A stretch of DNA of 64,000 nucleotides from Marvania coccoides (lineage: Eukaryota; Chlorophyta; Trebouxiophyceae; Chlorellales; Chlorellaceae), in contig OY978099.1 in NCBI GenBank assembly GCA_963854735.1, positions 2,108,001-2,172,000 of the forward strand, in the 5' to 3' direction. The notes under the pieces are model-generated. The model had not been told where the DNA came from. It saw only the letters and a program-made list of their open reading frames with translations, and did not search any database. Positions within the stretch are counted from its first letter, which is position 1. Each line of letters opens with the position of its first letter. Made by a program: the position numbers and the translations under genes. Shown here piece by piece: positions 41,452 through 52,224 of the stretch.

Positions 41452-41640
41452 TAAGGATATATTTAGGAACTATGCTCAAGATTAAGATACATACATTCGT
41501 CAACGCAGCATATTTGCACAGTTGAACATATAAAGACAGTGATAAAAAGGGCAGAAATTGCAGTGTTCAAGAAAATAGTGATGTTCAAGAAAATTCTTCA
41601 CGTACTCAGCAATTTATTTAATTTTAGTTTATGTTTGAAG

Positions 41641-41852
41641 GTTGACCACTGAGGTTAACCACTGGGGTTAAGTCCCTATCTTAAGTCAGGCGTGAGTCTG
41701 GCTTCCGTTTTTTGCTTATCTATGGCATACGTCTGTCTTAAGTTGTACCATAAGCCTTTTTGTAAGCCAGAGATAAGCCTTTGCTTATTTTCATATTCCG
41801 TTGCGAGACATTACATGAATTCATGTAATCATGCAAGACATAATAGGCATGC
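41641..41852 (+). repeat. Dispersed repeat R1, copy 4
   Basis: GTTAAGTCCC, then TTAAGTCAGGCGTGAGTCTGG through CATAATAGGCATGCG. It is the inverse of 32899-33085. L1 copy C starts at its right edge. Confidence 0.7.
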
Positions 41853-43733
41853 GACCACAGGACTGAGGATAGCTTTTGTACCCTGAGTGCATTGATTGAA
41901 CGCCACCAGGCTGATGATTCACCACTTTACGTTGCTTTCGTAGATTTCAAAAAGGCATATGATACTGTGCCGCGCGATAAACTACAGGCTAGGGGCATCA
42001 CCGGATTCATGCTTGATGCTCTAAAAACCCAGTACGCTAACTTCCCTATTTCGGTTAAAACTTTGGAGGGTCTTTCAGCCCCATTCCTGTCCACTTTGGG
42101 GCTGAAGCAGGGAGACCCTGCCAGCTGTGCCCTGTTTGGTTTCTACATTGATGATCTGCCCTATGCCATTTTACGCCAAGGCGACTCTGCAAATCTGCCA
42201 ACTTTAAGCAACACCACCCTCTCCTCCATGCAGATGATCTGGCGCTGGTGGCCACGAGCATCGAGGGGCTACAAGTGCAGCTGGCGGCACATTCGGAATA
42301 CGCAGCGGAGTGGGACCTCACCCTGAGCCTGGCAAAGACAAAGGTGATGTCGCTGGGGGGTGGCAGCGGGCCCAGCAGCGGGCCCAGCAGCGTTCGGGTC
42401 ACCTACAGGGGGGTGCAGCTGGAGGAGGTGGCAGAGTTCAAATATTTAGGCGTGATATTTACGGCTGGAAGGGATTTTGGTGCTGTGGCAGCGGCGGCAC
42501 GGCTGAAAACAGCGAGGGGGGCGCTGGCGGTGATGTGGCGGCGGTGCGCACAGCTGGGGATCACATCGGCACGACTTCTTGGTGAATTCTTTAATGCGGT
42601 GGTGATCCCAACATTGGGATCTGGAGTAGAGACCTGGGGGCCAGCCCAGGTGGCTGCTGCGGTGGGCGGTGACGGCAACGACAAGTGCGAGATTTTCTAC
42701 CGAGCCTTCTTGCGGCGTGTGTTTGGAGTACGCAAAGGCACGGCCAACGTGGTCACACTGGGGGAATTTGGTCGCTTCCCATTGGCGTGCGCTTGGGCAA
42801 AACATATCTATGGGTACTGGGAGCGACTCCACACCTTGCGTGACACCAGGGTGACGCTCAAGGCAGCATTTCAGGACAACCTTGCGCTGGCGCTGCAAAA
42901 CTCATCTTCGCAGCGCTGTTGGGCGGCGCAAGTGCTTTGCCTGATCGACGCTTTAGGTCTGGGAAAGCGGTGGCGGAAAGCGGCGTGGTGCCCGCGGGGA
43001 GCGACGACCTGGACGACCCCAGGCTGGCAGAGGCGGCCATGCGCCAACGCTACATGGAATTTTACCGTCAGCAATCGGGGACGAAAACTGATTTTCACAA
43101 GGCAACAATTCGAGGCGGTGATACCACAACGAGTTCTTATATTTTGCAGCCGTACCTTTCTTCTGTCCTTTCGGTTCCGCGGCGGGTCTCTTTGGCAAGA
43201 TTCCGCTGCAGCTCGCATCATCTTGGGGTGGAGACGGGGCGCTACGTTGGGCGGCCGCATTCGCAGCGGACATGCCGCTTGTGTGCTTCTGGTTCTTGCG
43301 AGGACGAAGAGCACATGGTTTTTCATTGCACACGCCCTTCTTTGGTAGCAATGCGTGCATCCTACCCATCTTTATTCCCTGACGCGCCATCTTCTTCTTC
43401 GTCTTCCCCTTATTCTCCTTTGAATCTTTTTCAGTTTCTGCAGCAAGCTCCGAAGCAGGTTGCTTCTTTCATTAAAGCCAGCTATGACGCTGGCGAGTAT
43501 GAGAAGCTGCGTGGTTGGATATAAGCTTTTCTTTTCTTTTCCTTTGTTATTCTTTTCTCTGTTTCTTTTAAGCGGTTGATTTTTCTTTGGTCTTTCTTTA
43601 TTCTCATTTTCATTTATCAATTTATTATTATTATTTCTTCTTGCACTTCGGTGCCAGTCTGCTATGTTGCCTTAGCTGCTTCTTTGTGCGGACTTTAAAC
43701 CTGTAATGTATGTATGTATGTATGTATGTAACG
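41853..43733 (+). mobile_element. L1-like LINE, copy C, 5' truncated
   Basis: It starts inside RT (GACCACAGGACTGAGG) and runs to the 3' end with five TGTA units. RT motif A (FVDFKKAYDTVPRD) and GLKQGDPAS are present. It has the same 12-base and 7-base deletions as copy B, so the ADD box is in another frame. The frame from 42248 is open to 43348, with a further shift near 42965, and the last ORF2 part (42919-43524) ends with the zinc finger and ...LRGWI. Confidence 0.85.
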
Positions 43734-43983
43734 TAGCGCCCCGTCTCCACCCCAAGATGATGCGAGCTGCAGCGGAATCTTGCCAAAGAGACCCGCCGCG
43801 GAACCGAAAGGACAGAAGAAAGGTACGGCTGCAAAATATAAGAACTCGTTGTGGTATCACCGCCTCGAATTGTTGCCTTGTAAAAATCAGTTTTCGTCCC
43901 CGATTGCTGACGGTAAAATTCCATGTAGCGTTGGCGCGTGGCCGCCTCTGCCAGCCTGGGGTCGTCCAGGTCGTCGCTCCCCT
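43734..43983 (-). mobile_element. Inverted L1 fragment joined to a TGTA tail
   Basis: Directly after the tail of copy C, ACGTAGCGCCCCGTCTCC starts an inverted L1 segment equal to the inverse of 49660-49907. The same junction exists at 49907/49908. Confidence 0.8.
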
Positions 43984-43989
43984 TGTGAA

Positions 43990-44165
43990 TCTGTAAACCA
44001 GGCTTAAAGATTTGTAAGCCTGGTCAACAATTCGGCAATGTAAAGCCCAGCATAAGCCTGTTTTTTTTTAGCTGTAGGCTTACAACAGGCTTACCTATTT
44101 TTGGTAAGCCTACGGTAAGCCTATGCATAAGCCTACTGTAAGCAATTTCGTAAGCCCTGCATAAG
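43990..44165. repeat. R1-like array of TAAGCC words
   Basis: About a dozen TAAGCC or GGCTTA words in both orientations within 175 bases, giving many possible short hairpins. It probably derives from R1. Confidence 0.55.
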
Positions 44166-44169
44166 CACC

Positions 44170-44918
44170 CCCCCTTCGGCATATTGTACATGGCTCAGCT
44201 TGATCTCTACAACCCATTCTATGAGTGCGCATCCAGTGAAAACACTTTCTGCCGCATTTTTGCTGAGTCGGCATGCCTTGGCAGCGGATGCTAGTGCGTT
44301 GAGAATTGCTGGGGAGCCCAGTGGGTTCACTTTGCCAGAAGCATCGGCGGAAAGGCGAAAGTTGTCCTTGTCTAGAAGGAAATCTGCACTTTATATGTAT
44401 TTGAGTTAGATATTTCAGTGCTTTACCGATGCTGCTTGAAATAAAAGCAGTGAAAATGTCTTTCCCCGCATGGCGGACACCTTGGCACGACGCACAAGCA
44501 TGGCTTTATGCAGCAGGCATCCAAGGCACACTGTCTTGGCACCGCAACTGAAGCTCAGGTTCTGCCCCCACTGTCCCGCACCAGGGGACAGTGGGGGCAG
44601 AACTGCACTTTTGTTCCTGGAACAATACCATTTTTCAAATTCTATGGCACAACCGTTATATATATCTTTCCAATCTTCCCTTTTGGCAACCGTCTTCTTA
44701 GAGATTAAAGTTTTTTTACTTGTACTCAACCTCACTGCCAAACATCTTGCCTCCTCACACAAAATAGCCGACACTTCTACTCCTCTATTACACAATGAAG
44801 TCCATTCGTGAGATACTGGATATCGAATCAAACTGGCCGATTTATAGTTACGTATCTGCCCCCCACCTGCCAATCTTCCTCCCTCCATGGCTTGAGCCAT
44901 GTATTTCTTGTCACCCAC
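44170..44918 (-). CDS. Probable multi-exon gene of unknown function
   Basis: An open frame from 44918 downward reads like real protein: RYPVSHEWTSLCNRGVEVSA, ILCEEARCLAVRLS, KREDWKDIYNGCAIEFEKWY, then after a perfect hairpin CGAKTVCLGCLLHKAMLVRR. Past a GTAAAG donor-like site near 44411 a second segment continues: ADFLLDKDNFRLSADASGK, VNPLGSPAILNALASAAKAC, TGCALIEWVVEIKLSHVQYA. The second segment needs a phase change, so exon borders are unsure, and the hairpin may be an insertion or lie in an intron. No family was recognised. It is the only candidate cellular gene on the minus strand. Confidence 0.35.
44559..44603. repeat. Perfect 19 bp inverted repeat
   Basis: Arms 44559-44577 and 44585-44603 are perfect complements rich in C and G, with a 7-base loop. 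It lies inside the open frame of the minus-strand gene candidate and could act as a terminator-like hairpin or be a tiny insertion. Confidence 0.9.
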
Positions 44919-45488
44919 GATTATTTTAATAGTGTATTACTCTAAGCCTGCCATATCTATGGCCTGTTTTGAAACTCATTTATTACAACTTTCATGCACA
45001 TTAAAGGTGACTATATATATATATATATATATCTTGGCTCGAGCCATTTTTTTCTTGGTCTTCCAACATAAGCAAGCCACATCCAGTCCCTATCGCAATC
45101 ATCCATCATTTTTCACATATTTCCAGATTTCTTCTTTGTAACCAATTGAGAGAACCGCGTAACTTTTTTCTGACTAAAGTCTGAAATATCCTCTTCTGGT
45201 ATTTTTAGTATAAGTATAAATATCAGAAACTGTTGTCATAGTACTGCAGCAATGTGCATAGTAAATAAAACTGACTGAGGTGACTGAAATGTATTGCCCG
45301 GGCAACAATTTAGAAATCGCATTAAAATATTGTTATTTTGAAACTGTAAGAATATACGATTGCAATCTACGCTAGTGTGTTGGTCTTTCATATTCATTTT
45401 GACATATCGTCTGCTCTGTGGACGTTTTTTTCCGCGTAGTAACGAATGAAAGTCATTATCTATTATCGAATTGCTTTGAATCTGCACC

Positions 45489-46553
45489 ATGGCAGCACAA
45501 AGCAGGACACGCTCTGCAAATATTAAGGTTAAATTTGGATGCATGCCGTCAAAATTAAACAAAACGCTGTGTGCTGTTCTTTTAGGGATAGTTTTATTTG
45601 CTTCTTTCATCTTTTATCCGGTGTTGAGAACTTTGCTTGAATGCCCTGCAGTATCTTTAAATTCACATAAACAATATATCTTTACTCTACAATCACCGTT
45701 GTCATGTACAAAAAAGCAATTGAACACATTCCTAAAGAACATTTATGGCGCTCGAGAGGGACAACTTATCGTTATAGCCACAGCGAATTCCGGATTTTCT
45801 TTAATGTTGAGGAATTTCCTCTGTTATGCAACTTCTGCTGGTACCTCTGAAAAAATTTTGGTTTTCACCGAAGATTTTGATTTGGCTGGAATTGCTGTCG
45901 AGCAGGGACATGCAGCTGTGGTATCAAACGTGCGAGGCTCCTCGAATGAACCTCTTAATTATGGGACTGTTATCTACCAACAACTCATGCATGCAAGAGC
46001 ACGGCTGGTACTGGATATAATGAACCTTGGCTACAGTGTCCTTGTCGCTGATATTGATTCAGTTTGGTTAAAAAACCCCATTCCGCATCTCCAGATGTGC
46101 AATTATGACATTGCTGCCCAACAAGATTATGGTCACGATTCCACTGGTTGGGCTAATCTATGCTGCGGCTTCTTGTTTTTGAATGCCCGTTCACCTCTAG
46201 TGATTCAATTGTGGCAAGCTGTTGTAAATCGCCATGCTGCCCATCTTGAAGCGGCTAGACAGCATAAATTAAAAAAGAAACAGATAGAATTTGGAACTGA
46301 ACAGATAATGTTTAATGACCTCCTTAAAGAGTCCCAAAGCCAGTTTCGCATTCATAAACTTGATGAAGTTCTATTTCCAAATGGTCACATTTATTTTGCA
46401 GAGCAGAACACTAATGTCTCTAAAGCCCAGGCAGTCGTTGTCCACAATAATTATATTGTGGGGTTTAATAATAAAGTAACACGGTTTATGAAGTTCGATT
46501 TATGGAAGCTACAAAATGATAACAAGACTTGTGAAAACATAATTAGAGCGTAA
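45489..46553 (+). CDS. GT77-like nucleotide-sugar transferase, type II membrane protein
   Basis: 354 residues with a hydrophobic anchor at about 26-46. The catalytic region has LGYSVLVADIDSVWLKNP at about 180-197, with the D-x-D metal-binding pair at 188/190, and LCCGFLFLNARSP around 224-236. These are typical of the nucleotide-diphospho-sugar transferase domain of family GT77, which in plants and algae transfers arabinose, xylose or galactose onto cell-wall polymers or hydroxyproline-rich glycoproteins. A late VVVHNNYIVGFNNK fits the family's 'H.N...G...K' block. The frame is intact, intronless and AT-rich. Confidence 0.85.
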   Translation: MAAQSRTRSANIKVKFGCMPSKLNKTLCAVLLGIVLFASFIFYPVLRTLLECPAVSLNSHKQYIFTLQSPLSCTKKQLNTFLKNIYGAREGQLIVIATANSGFSLMLRNFLCYATSAGTSEKILVFTEDFDLAGIAVEQGHAAVVSNVRGSSNEPLNYGTVIYQQLMHARARLVLDIMNLGYSVLVADIDSVWLKNPIPHLQMCNYDIAAQQDYGHDSTGWANLCCGFLFLNARSPLVIQLWQAVVNRHAAHLEAARQHKLKKKQIEFGTEQIMFNDLLKESQSQFRIHKLDEVLFPNGHIYFAEQNTNVSKAQAVVVHNNYIVGFNNKVTRFMKFDLWKLQNDNKTCENIIRA

Positions 46554-47230
46554 TTCCTTCTTTTTTTCCTAGAACAGTATATTTTTGCGATTGCATGATG
46601 AAATATATTATTTTTGATCACAAACTCTGTACTACGGTTCATGCACGAGGTCATTAGGAAAAAAACCATGTTCTTAATTAAGATGCAATTAATAATACCC
46701 TGAACATTAAAACAAGGTTATTATGCCGCCATTCTAACATGATATTTGCCATGTATCTTGGCTGGAAGGACATTTGGAGGTCGCCACTATGTTGAATCTT
46801 CTAATTTTGCCATCTCAATGCATTTTTTACAACTTGTGTGTAAATATGCCATTCAATACCCAATGGCTAATTACCATAGCTATTCATGCTGGGACGTGGA
46901 GCAAATAAATATCAAGCCCACTAATAGCTACATTTTAAATATTATATAAGCATATTAAAATAGTACATTTATATACAATTTATCACCCAGACTCACTGTG
47001 GTAAAACTTATGCCGAAGTCTGTCTTATGTAAGCCAGAAATAAGCCGGTCACATTAGATCATGTGTCTTATCTGTTGGCTCAGCTTAATATGCCGGATTG
47101 CGCACCCCCTTTGCATAGGCTTCCACCCTCTTTTAATTTGTATTATTTCTACATGGCTTTTTCTAGCGTGCCAGTCTGCTGCAGGGCCTTAATTTACTTT
47201 TTGTGTAAAATTAGACCCTGTACCGTGTAT
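46554..47230. other. Unassigned, with R1 remnant and old L1 end
   Basis: 46990-47060 has R1 words (CACTGTGGT, GTAAGCCAG, ATAAGCC). 47160-47220 resembles the L1 3' end (GCGTGCCAGTCTGCTG). Otherwise no gene. Confidence 0.45.
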
Positions 47231-47830
47231 GGTATGTACTTTACGTTCCAGAAGAGCAGAAGTTTATCGTCGCAGACGTCAGCGCCGCAGCCCGCCAGAC
47301 AATCCGCGCGTGCGCAGCAGCCAGTGCAGAGGCATCCAGGCAAGCACACGGCGCAGCTGCATCAGTCCACAAGACAGCGGAGCTCTTGCGGAAGAATCAG
47401 CGCGATACCAAAGACATCGTTCGCGCCACCGACAACGCCACGCGCTGCCTGGACCACTTTCAGCAGAGCAACACTCTCACCCTGCAATCAGATCGTAAAG
47501 CCCTATTCAACAAGAACTTCGAGCTTGCGTCGCAGATCCAGGAGAGGGTAGCGGACGCAAGTGTTGATCTAGTCAGTGCTCACAGCAAACTTCAAGCGAG
47601 CTTGGTGAAACAGGTGGAGCAGGTAGCAGCTGAGCGGGACGACTTCCGAGACAAGTACTACCACTATCAAAGCAAGAGCAACCATTTGCAGCGGCTTGCA
47701 GAAGACGCGACGCTGTTCATCATCAAGAACAAACAAGCTCTATTGTGAAGAGGTGCTGGACGGCGTGCACGCCCGCCCCGAATCTTTTCCGGCCGAGTGC
47801 AAGCTTCTCCTGCTTTTAGTGTACCGCCTC
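47231..47830 (+). mobile_element. Element C copy 3, 5' truncated
   Basis: It starts within the coiled-coil ORF (GTACTTTACGTTCC) and runs past its stop to ATCTTTTCCGGCC, a segment also kept in copy 2. The N-terminal ~60 residues and the LTRs are absent. Confidence 0.7.
47236..47748 (+). pseudogene. Element C coiled-coil protein, uninterrupted C-terminal part
   Basis: An open frame of 170 codons with VLYVPEEQKFIVADVSAAAR, an Ala-rich helix, KNQRDTKDIVRATDNATR and ELASQIQERV, then KQVEQVAAERDDFRDKYYHY and a stop after KNKQALL. This copy has no frameshift, so it gives the best view of the protein: a mostly helical, coiled-coil product with alternating charges. No known family is evident. The start is missing. 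Confidence 0.6.
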
Positions 47831-47908
47831 CATATTTTTAAGCATATCATGATAAGACGCATCAAAAGACAACTCGCCAATACATTCTCGCAACTCTTCA
47901 ATGGGTCT

Positions 47909-48184
47909 TGTAACAGCACCAGCTCACCTCCCCGTTTTCCTTAATATTGATTGCACCAAATAGTTCTCTAAAAAATCCCAATATGTCCTTTGCCTCTCCT
48001 TGATTCCCATTGTTTGATTAGCCATGTATTTTCCCTCTTTGGTCAAAGTCAACTTTCCATAATACTAAGTGCCTTCCCCTTGCGTTCAAGACCTCGTCTC
48101 CTTCCCCCGGAGGACACCAATTAATTATTATTACTATGAATCCATCCTGTAAATATTAATACTAATAGACTTTGTCAACCTACA
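47909..48184 (+). mobile_element. Solo or partial LTR related to the gag-only element
   Basis: 276 bp, TGTAACAGCACCAGC ... CAACCTACA, followed after two bases by TGGTCTCGACTCATTTGC, the same primer-binding-type site as at 2556. Leader sequence similar to 2580-2660 follows to about 48320, then homology stops. Confidence 0.7.
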
Positions 48185-48320
48185 TCTGGTCTCGACTCAT
48201 TTGCAAAGAATCATTGTGGAGAGGTCCTTGAGTGAGCACGAATAATCTTCGCGCACCTCAAGTGATCACCTCGAATTATCTAGAATAATACGCGGTAGAA
48301 GGCACGGATAAAATCTGCGC

Positions 48321-49496
48321 CGCGCCAACCATTAGATCTTAGATTTAGAGGCATACCACAATTGATTCGAGGTAAATTTTGGCGCGCGGCTCTGAATTGC
48401 AATCGCTACCACAATTAAGCCCAGCAATGTAACATGCCTGTTTCTTTCCTTCAATACCAAGATTAAAATAAAAAACACCAAAATGGCCGGTGCGGGCAAG
48501 AAATGGCGCAGGGGGGATGAGGGGGCCTTAAGAACGATGACCGATGACTCGTGATGAACTCCTGAGAGTCTTATATCCCTACGCTGCTAGGCATTATCAA
48601 CATTTCAAATACCAGGGTTGTTTAAGACAACTCAGGACGCATTATGAAACGCATTCACATGTTGTATCAGAAGTAAAGATCTTCGGCGGGACATAAACAT
48701 TGTTTTGCCGCGCTTGCATTGCGTGCTGTGCCAGGAAAAGTATTCTGCATACCTTAAGATTGCGAAAGGCCGCTTTGGCCACCTATTTATTAATTTTGAA
48801 GGTGATTGATTACAAAAAATGGCTGCACGAAAAACGAGCACCTCGTGCGAAATCGCCCCTCTTCTCCCTCTGCTGGCGTCTCATATGTCGTGTTGGTCTC
48901 TGGAGAGCGGTGTATGGGCCTGAAACGCGTGGGCAGCGGCGGGAACAGGGTGTAAAGATGCAGAATTTCTCCACACCCTAAATTCGAAATTCGCTTGATG
49001 AGCGTGAGTTTGGAGACCCCTATATTAAAATCAGGGCCACAGATTTTAATACCATGCTAAAATCGGAGTGAAATAACGCGGATTTTAATTCGGCCGCGAA
49101 TTAAAATCACCTCCCGCGCCGATTTTATTTCGAAGAAAGCAGGTGTCCGGAAAACAAAAAATAGCGGGCCTCTTTTTCAATCAATATGTTCAATATGTTC
49201 CGCATAATTAAAAACGCCTAGTGGCACTTGAAGCTCAAAATAAAAAGCCTGTTTCAGAAAGGCTCCTCAACGGCCTGTTCGACCCCGAATCAATTGTGGT
49301 ATCCCTCTTACTAGATCCAAAAATATTAAACCCTCGATTTCAGACCCCTTCCCCCTTAATAAGTCCCCTTTCTCCATTTACACACTTGTTCCTCCATCCA
49401 TTTATCGGACAGTTCATTATTCATTATTTCTCTGTAAGAACAAGCCTCCGCTCAGACAGGGTCAGCTTTCCCTTATACATGCACAATTGATATCGG
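48321..49496. other. No recognisable gene
   Basis: Several short ORFs without motifs. Around 49010-49130 there is a palindromic run of ATTTTAAT words. 49330-49490 is CT-rich. Confidence 0.5.
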
Positions 49497-49636
49497 TTAA
49501 TTTTAAGCATCTCCTACAACAAGCATATTTGCATATAAACGATCAGATACAACACGCATTTAAGCAGAAACAAAATTATAAAAATACTTCATCTAATCAA
49601 CCCGCACGAAACCAATTTTTTACGCACCCCAGGCAT
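49497..49636 (+). mobile_element. L1-like 5' UTR piece
   Basis: TTTTAAGCATCTCCTACAAC through GCACCCCAGGCATA, matching 58060-58200. It is joined directly to ORF2 C-terminal sequence by an internal deletion. Confidence 0.75.
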
Positions 49637-49907
49637 AGAGCGGCGTGGTGCCCGCGGGGAGCGACGACCTGGACGACCCCAGGCTGGCAGAGGCGGCCAT
49701 GCGCCAACGCTACATGGAATTTTACCGTCAGCAATCGGGGACGAAAACTGATTTTTACAAGGCAACAATTCGAGGCGGTGATACCACAACGAGTTCTTAT
49801 ATTTTGCAGCCGTACCTTTCTTCTGTCCTTTCGGTTCCGCGGCGGGTCTCTTTGGCAAGATTCCGCTGCAGCTCGCATCATCTTGGGGTGGAGACGGGGC
49901 GCTACGT
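49637..49907 (+). pseudogene. L1-like ORF2 C-terminal fragment
   Basis: It matches 42985-43247 closely (DDLDDPRLAEAAMRQRYMEF ... RFRCSSHHLGVETGRYV). It ends at ...GCTACGTTA, where the inverted tail begins. Confidence 0.8.
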
Positions 49908-50147
49908 TACATACATACATACATACATTACAGGTTTAAAGTCCGCAAAAACAAGCAACTAAGGCAACATAGCAGACTGGCACCAAAGTGCAAGCAGAAA
50001 TAATAATAATAAATTGATGAATGAAAATGAGAATAAAGAAAAACCAAAGAAAAACCAACCGCTAAAAGAAACAGAGAAAAGAATAATAAAGGAAAAGTAA
50101 AGAGAAGCTTATATCCAACCACGCAGCTTCTCGTACTCGCCAGCGTT
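49908..50147 (-). mobile_element. L1-like 3' end with (TGTA)n tail, minus strand
   Basis: CATACATACATACATTACAG then the inverted 3' UTR and last ORF2 codons to about 50145. It is followed by CCCTAAA-type bases (50154-50165) and then gypsy gag sequence. Confidence 0.8.
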
Positions 50148-50165
50148 TAAGTTTAAACCCTAAAG

Positions 50166-51771
50166 CAGTGGTGCTGGCCTCGGGCGACAGGTGATCAGGC
50201 TGTGGCGCGGGCGGTTGGCGCGGCGGCGGCGCGGTCTGATCTACGGAGAAATCATCGCGGGCGGAGGCTACCGGGCAGGGCTTGTCTGCCGGCGAAATAC
50301 GCTCTTCGTCTTTGCCCTCAGAGCGGCCATGTGTGGCAATTGGCACGTAATAACTAGTTGTTGGGGTGCTGCTGGGAGCTGCGCGGGGCTCCGGCGTGCG
50401 GCGCAGAGGGGCACGGGGGTTCTTGAACTCGTCTTGAGAAATTTCTGGCGCTGGGCAGTGGTTGGGCGCGGCCGTTGGGCGCCAGTAGTGGTCAGGAATG
50501 GGTGCGGCAGGGGGTCTTGAGTAGGATGTGGACGCTTCGCAAGGGGCGGTCGGGGTAGTAGTAGTAGTCAGGGTAGGCTTGGTAGTAGTAGTCACGGCAG
50601 GCGTGGTAGTAATAGTCGGGGGCGGTGGTCTTGGGGAGGCGGACTCAGCGGGCACTACTGAGTCCGGTTGGCGTTTGGGACGCACTGGTGGCCTGGAGTC
50701 CAGTTGGGCGCGTTGCACCGGAAGCAGGGGTGGCCCACTCCGGCGGGGCGGTTGTTGCGCTGGTTGGCCGGCTGCTGGTTGTTGCCGCGCCAGTTGGAGT
50801 GGCCAGGGTTGTTGGAGCCGTTGATGCGGTGGGAGCTGTGGACGCCGTTGGAGCCCTTGAAGCTGCGGTAGCCGTTGGGGCTGCGGGGGGAGCGAGAATT
50901 GTCATTTCCGTGCTCGTTACCCGGCAGTAGCTCCTGTTGGTTGTGGCGGCGGCGCTGGCCGAGATGGGGGTTGTTACGGAACGCTTTGACTTCCATGGGG
51001 GTGTAGGAGTCGTGCTGCAGCGGGTAGGGGTTGCCCTCCAGCTGCGCGAGGTAACGGACGGCGCCGTCGAGCGGGATTTCGTAGGCGGGGTCTTCGGCGC
51101 GCTTTCCCGCGATGTGGTTGTCCAGGGCTAGGCGGTTGCTGTGAAGGATTGAAAACTTAAACTTCTCGAGCACGGTATCCTTGGTCATCTCGCCTCCAGC
51201 GGTTTCGAAGCGTTGCACGGCGCGGGCGAAGCGGGTTTGGTAGGCAGCGACGGACTCGTCGGACTTCTGCTTGATGGCGCGCAGGGCGTTGGCGGCGATG
51301 TCCTTGGAGTTCACGCTAGCAAACTGCCGCTTGAGGGCCGTGGCAAAATCTTCAAACGATGCGAAGGGGCCGGCGGGGTAAGCTTGGGTGGAAACGGTGA
51401 CCCACCATTCGCGCGCGGGGCCAGAGGTGCTGCGCACGGCGATGGAGATCTTCTCGTGGTGTGTGAACGTGCGTCCGAGGAAGGCGACAGCCTGGACTTC
51501 TTTGAGGAAGTCTTCTCCGGTGATGGTGTTAGCCTCGCCGAGAATTTGGACACCTTGGCCTCTTGTTGGATGGAGGCGGTGCTTGCTTGACGAGGGGCCG
51601 CGTTGGCGGAGGCAGCGGCTTGGCGGAGAGAGTCTCTTTCTTGGCTGAGGGTTTCCACGTGTGCCCGCAACCCTTCTTGTTGGTTGGTGAGGACATGGAC
51701 TTGGGAGAGTAGTTGATTGAAGGTCGCCTGGTCCACTTGGACGGAGCCGGAGGGGATGTTGGGGTCTGTCA
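50166..51771 (-). pseudogene. Ty3/gypsy gag, frameshifted, minus strand
   Basis: From ATG 51771: a coiled-coil N-terminus (QATFNQLLSQVHVLTNQQE), then IQQEAKVSKF, where a frameshift near 51500 breaks the frame. The second part (51437-50655) shows GPAREWWVTV, FEDFATALKRQFASVNSKD, LDNHIAGKRAEDP, YTPMEVKAF and the zinc knuckle CFRCNAPNWTPGHQC. After the knuckle another frame carries a long Pro/Thr-rich stretch to about 50170, which would lead to pol in a complete element. It is clearly related to the gag at 2880-3878 but diverged. An L1 tail truncates it. Confidence 0.8.
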
Positions 51772-51959
51772 TGGCCGGCAAATAAGTAGGTCGAGGGGGA
51801 AGTAGTCGGCGGGACCGGGGGAAGTAGTTGGCTAGAAGCGGAATCTTGTCTTCTACCGGGTTTTATATGTGTGCTTGGAGGGTTGTACTTGAGTTGCGCA
51901 AGTGCTGTTCTCGAGGTCTTTGAGTGTAATGGTTCTTTGCAAATGAGTCGAAACCAAGT

Positions 51960-52224
51960 TGTAATAGTTTGTGAAAAGGAGCCCAGCTCTACTTGAGTGC
52001 CCAGCTCTGCTTGCTAAAGCGATAGGATTGAAATCAAGACGTTATATTATATTTAATAAGCCCCCCTGTTATGTTTTGGGGAGTGGTCTTGAATGCATGA
52101 AAATAGAAAGAGAGAATAAGATGACAAGACAAAAGGAATGCAAAATACAGAATTAGAGCCATAGAAAGGTGTCATTATTCACGGTATTATATATAAACAA
52201 AGAGGAGCAGCTGGTGCTGCTACA
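51960..52224 (-). mobile_element. Gypsy 5' LTR, minus strand
   Basis: 265 bp reading TGTAGCAGCACCAGC ... ATTACA on the minus strand, followed after two bases by the TGGTTTCGACTC primer-binding-type site and then the gag above. The outer part matches 7271-7435. It has inserted in Helitron sequence at 52224/52225. Confidence 0.8.
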
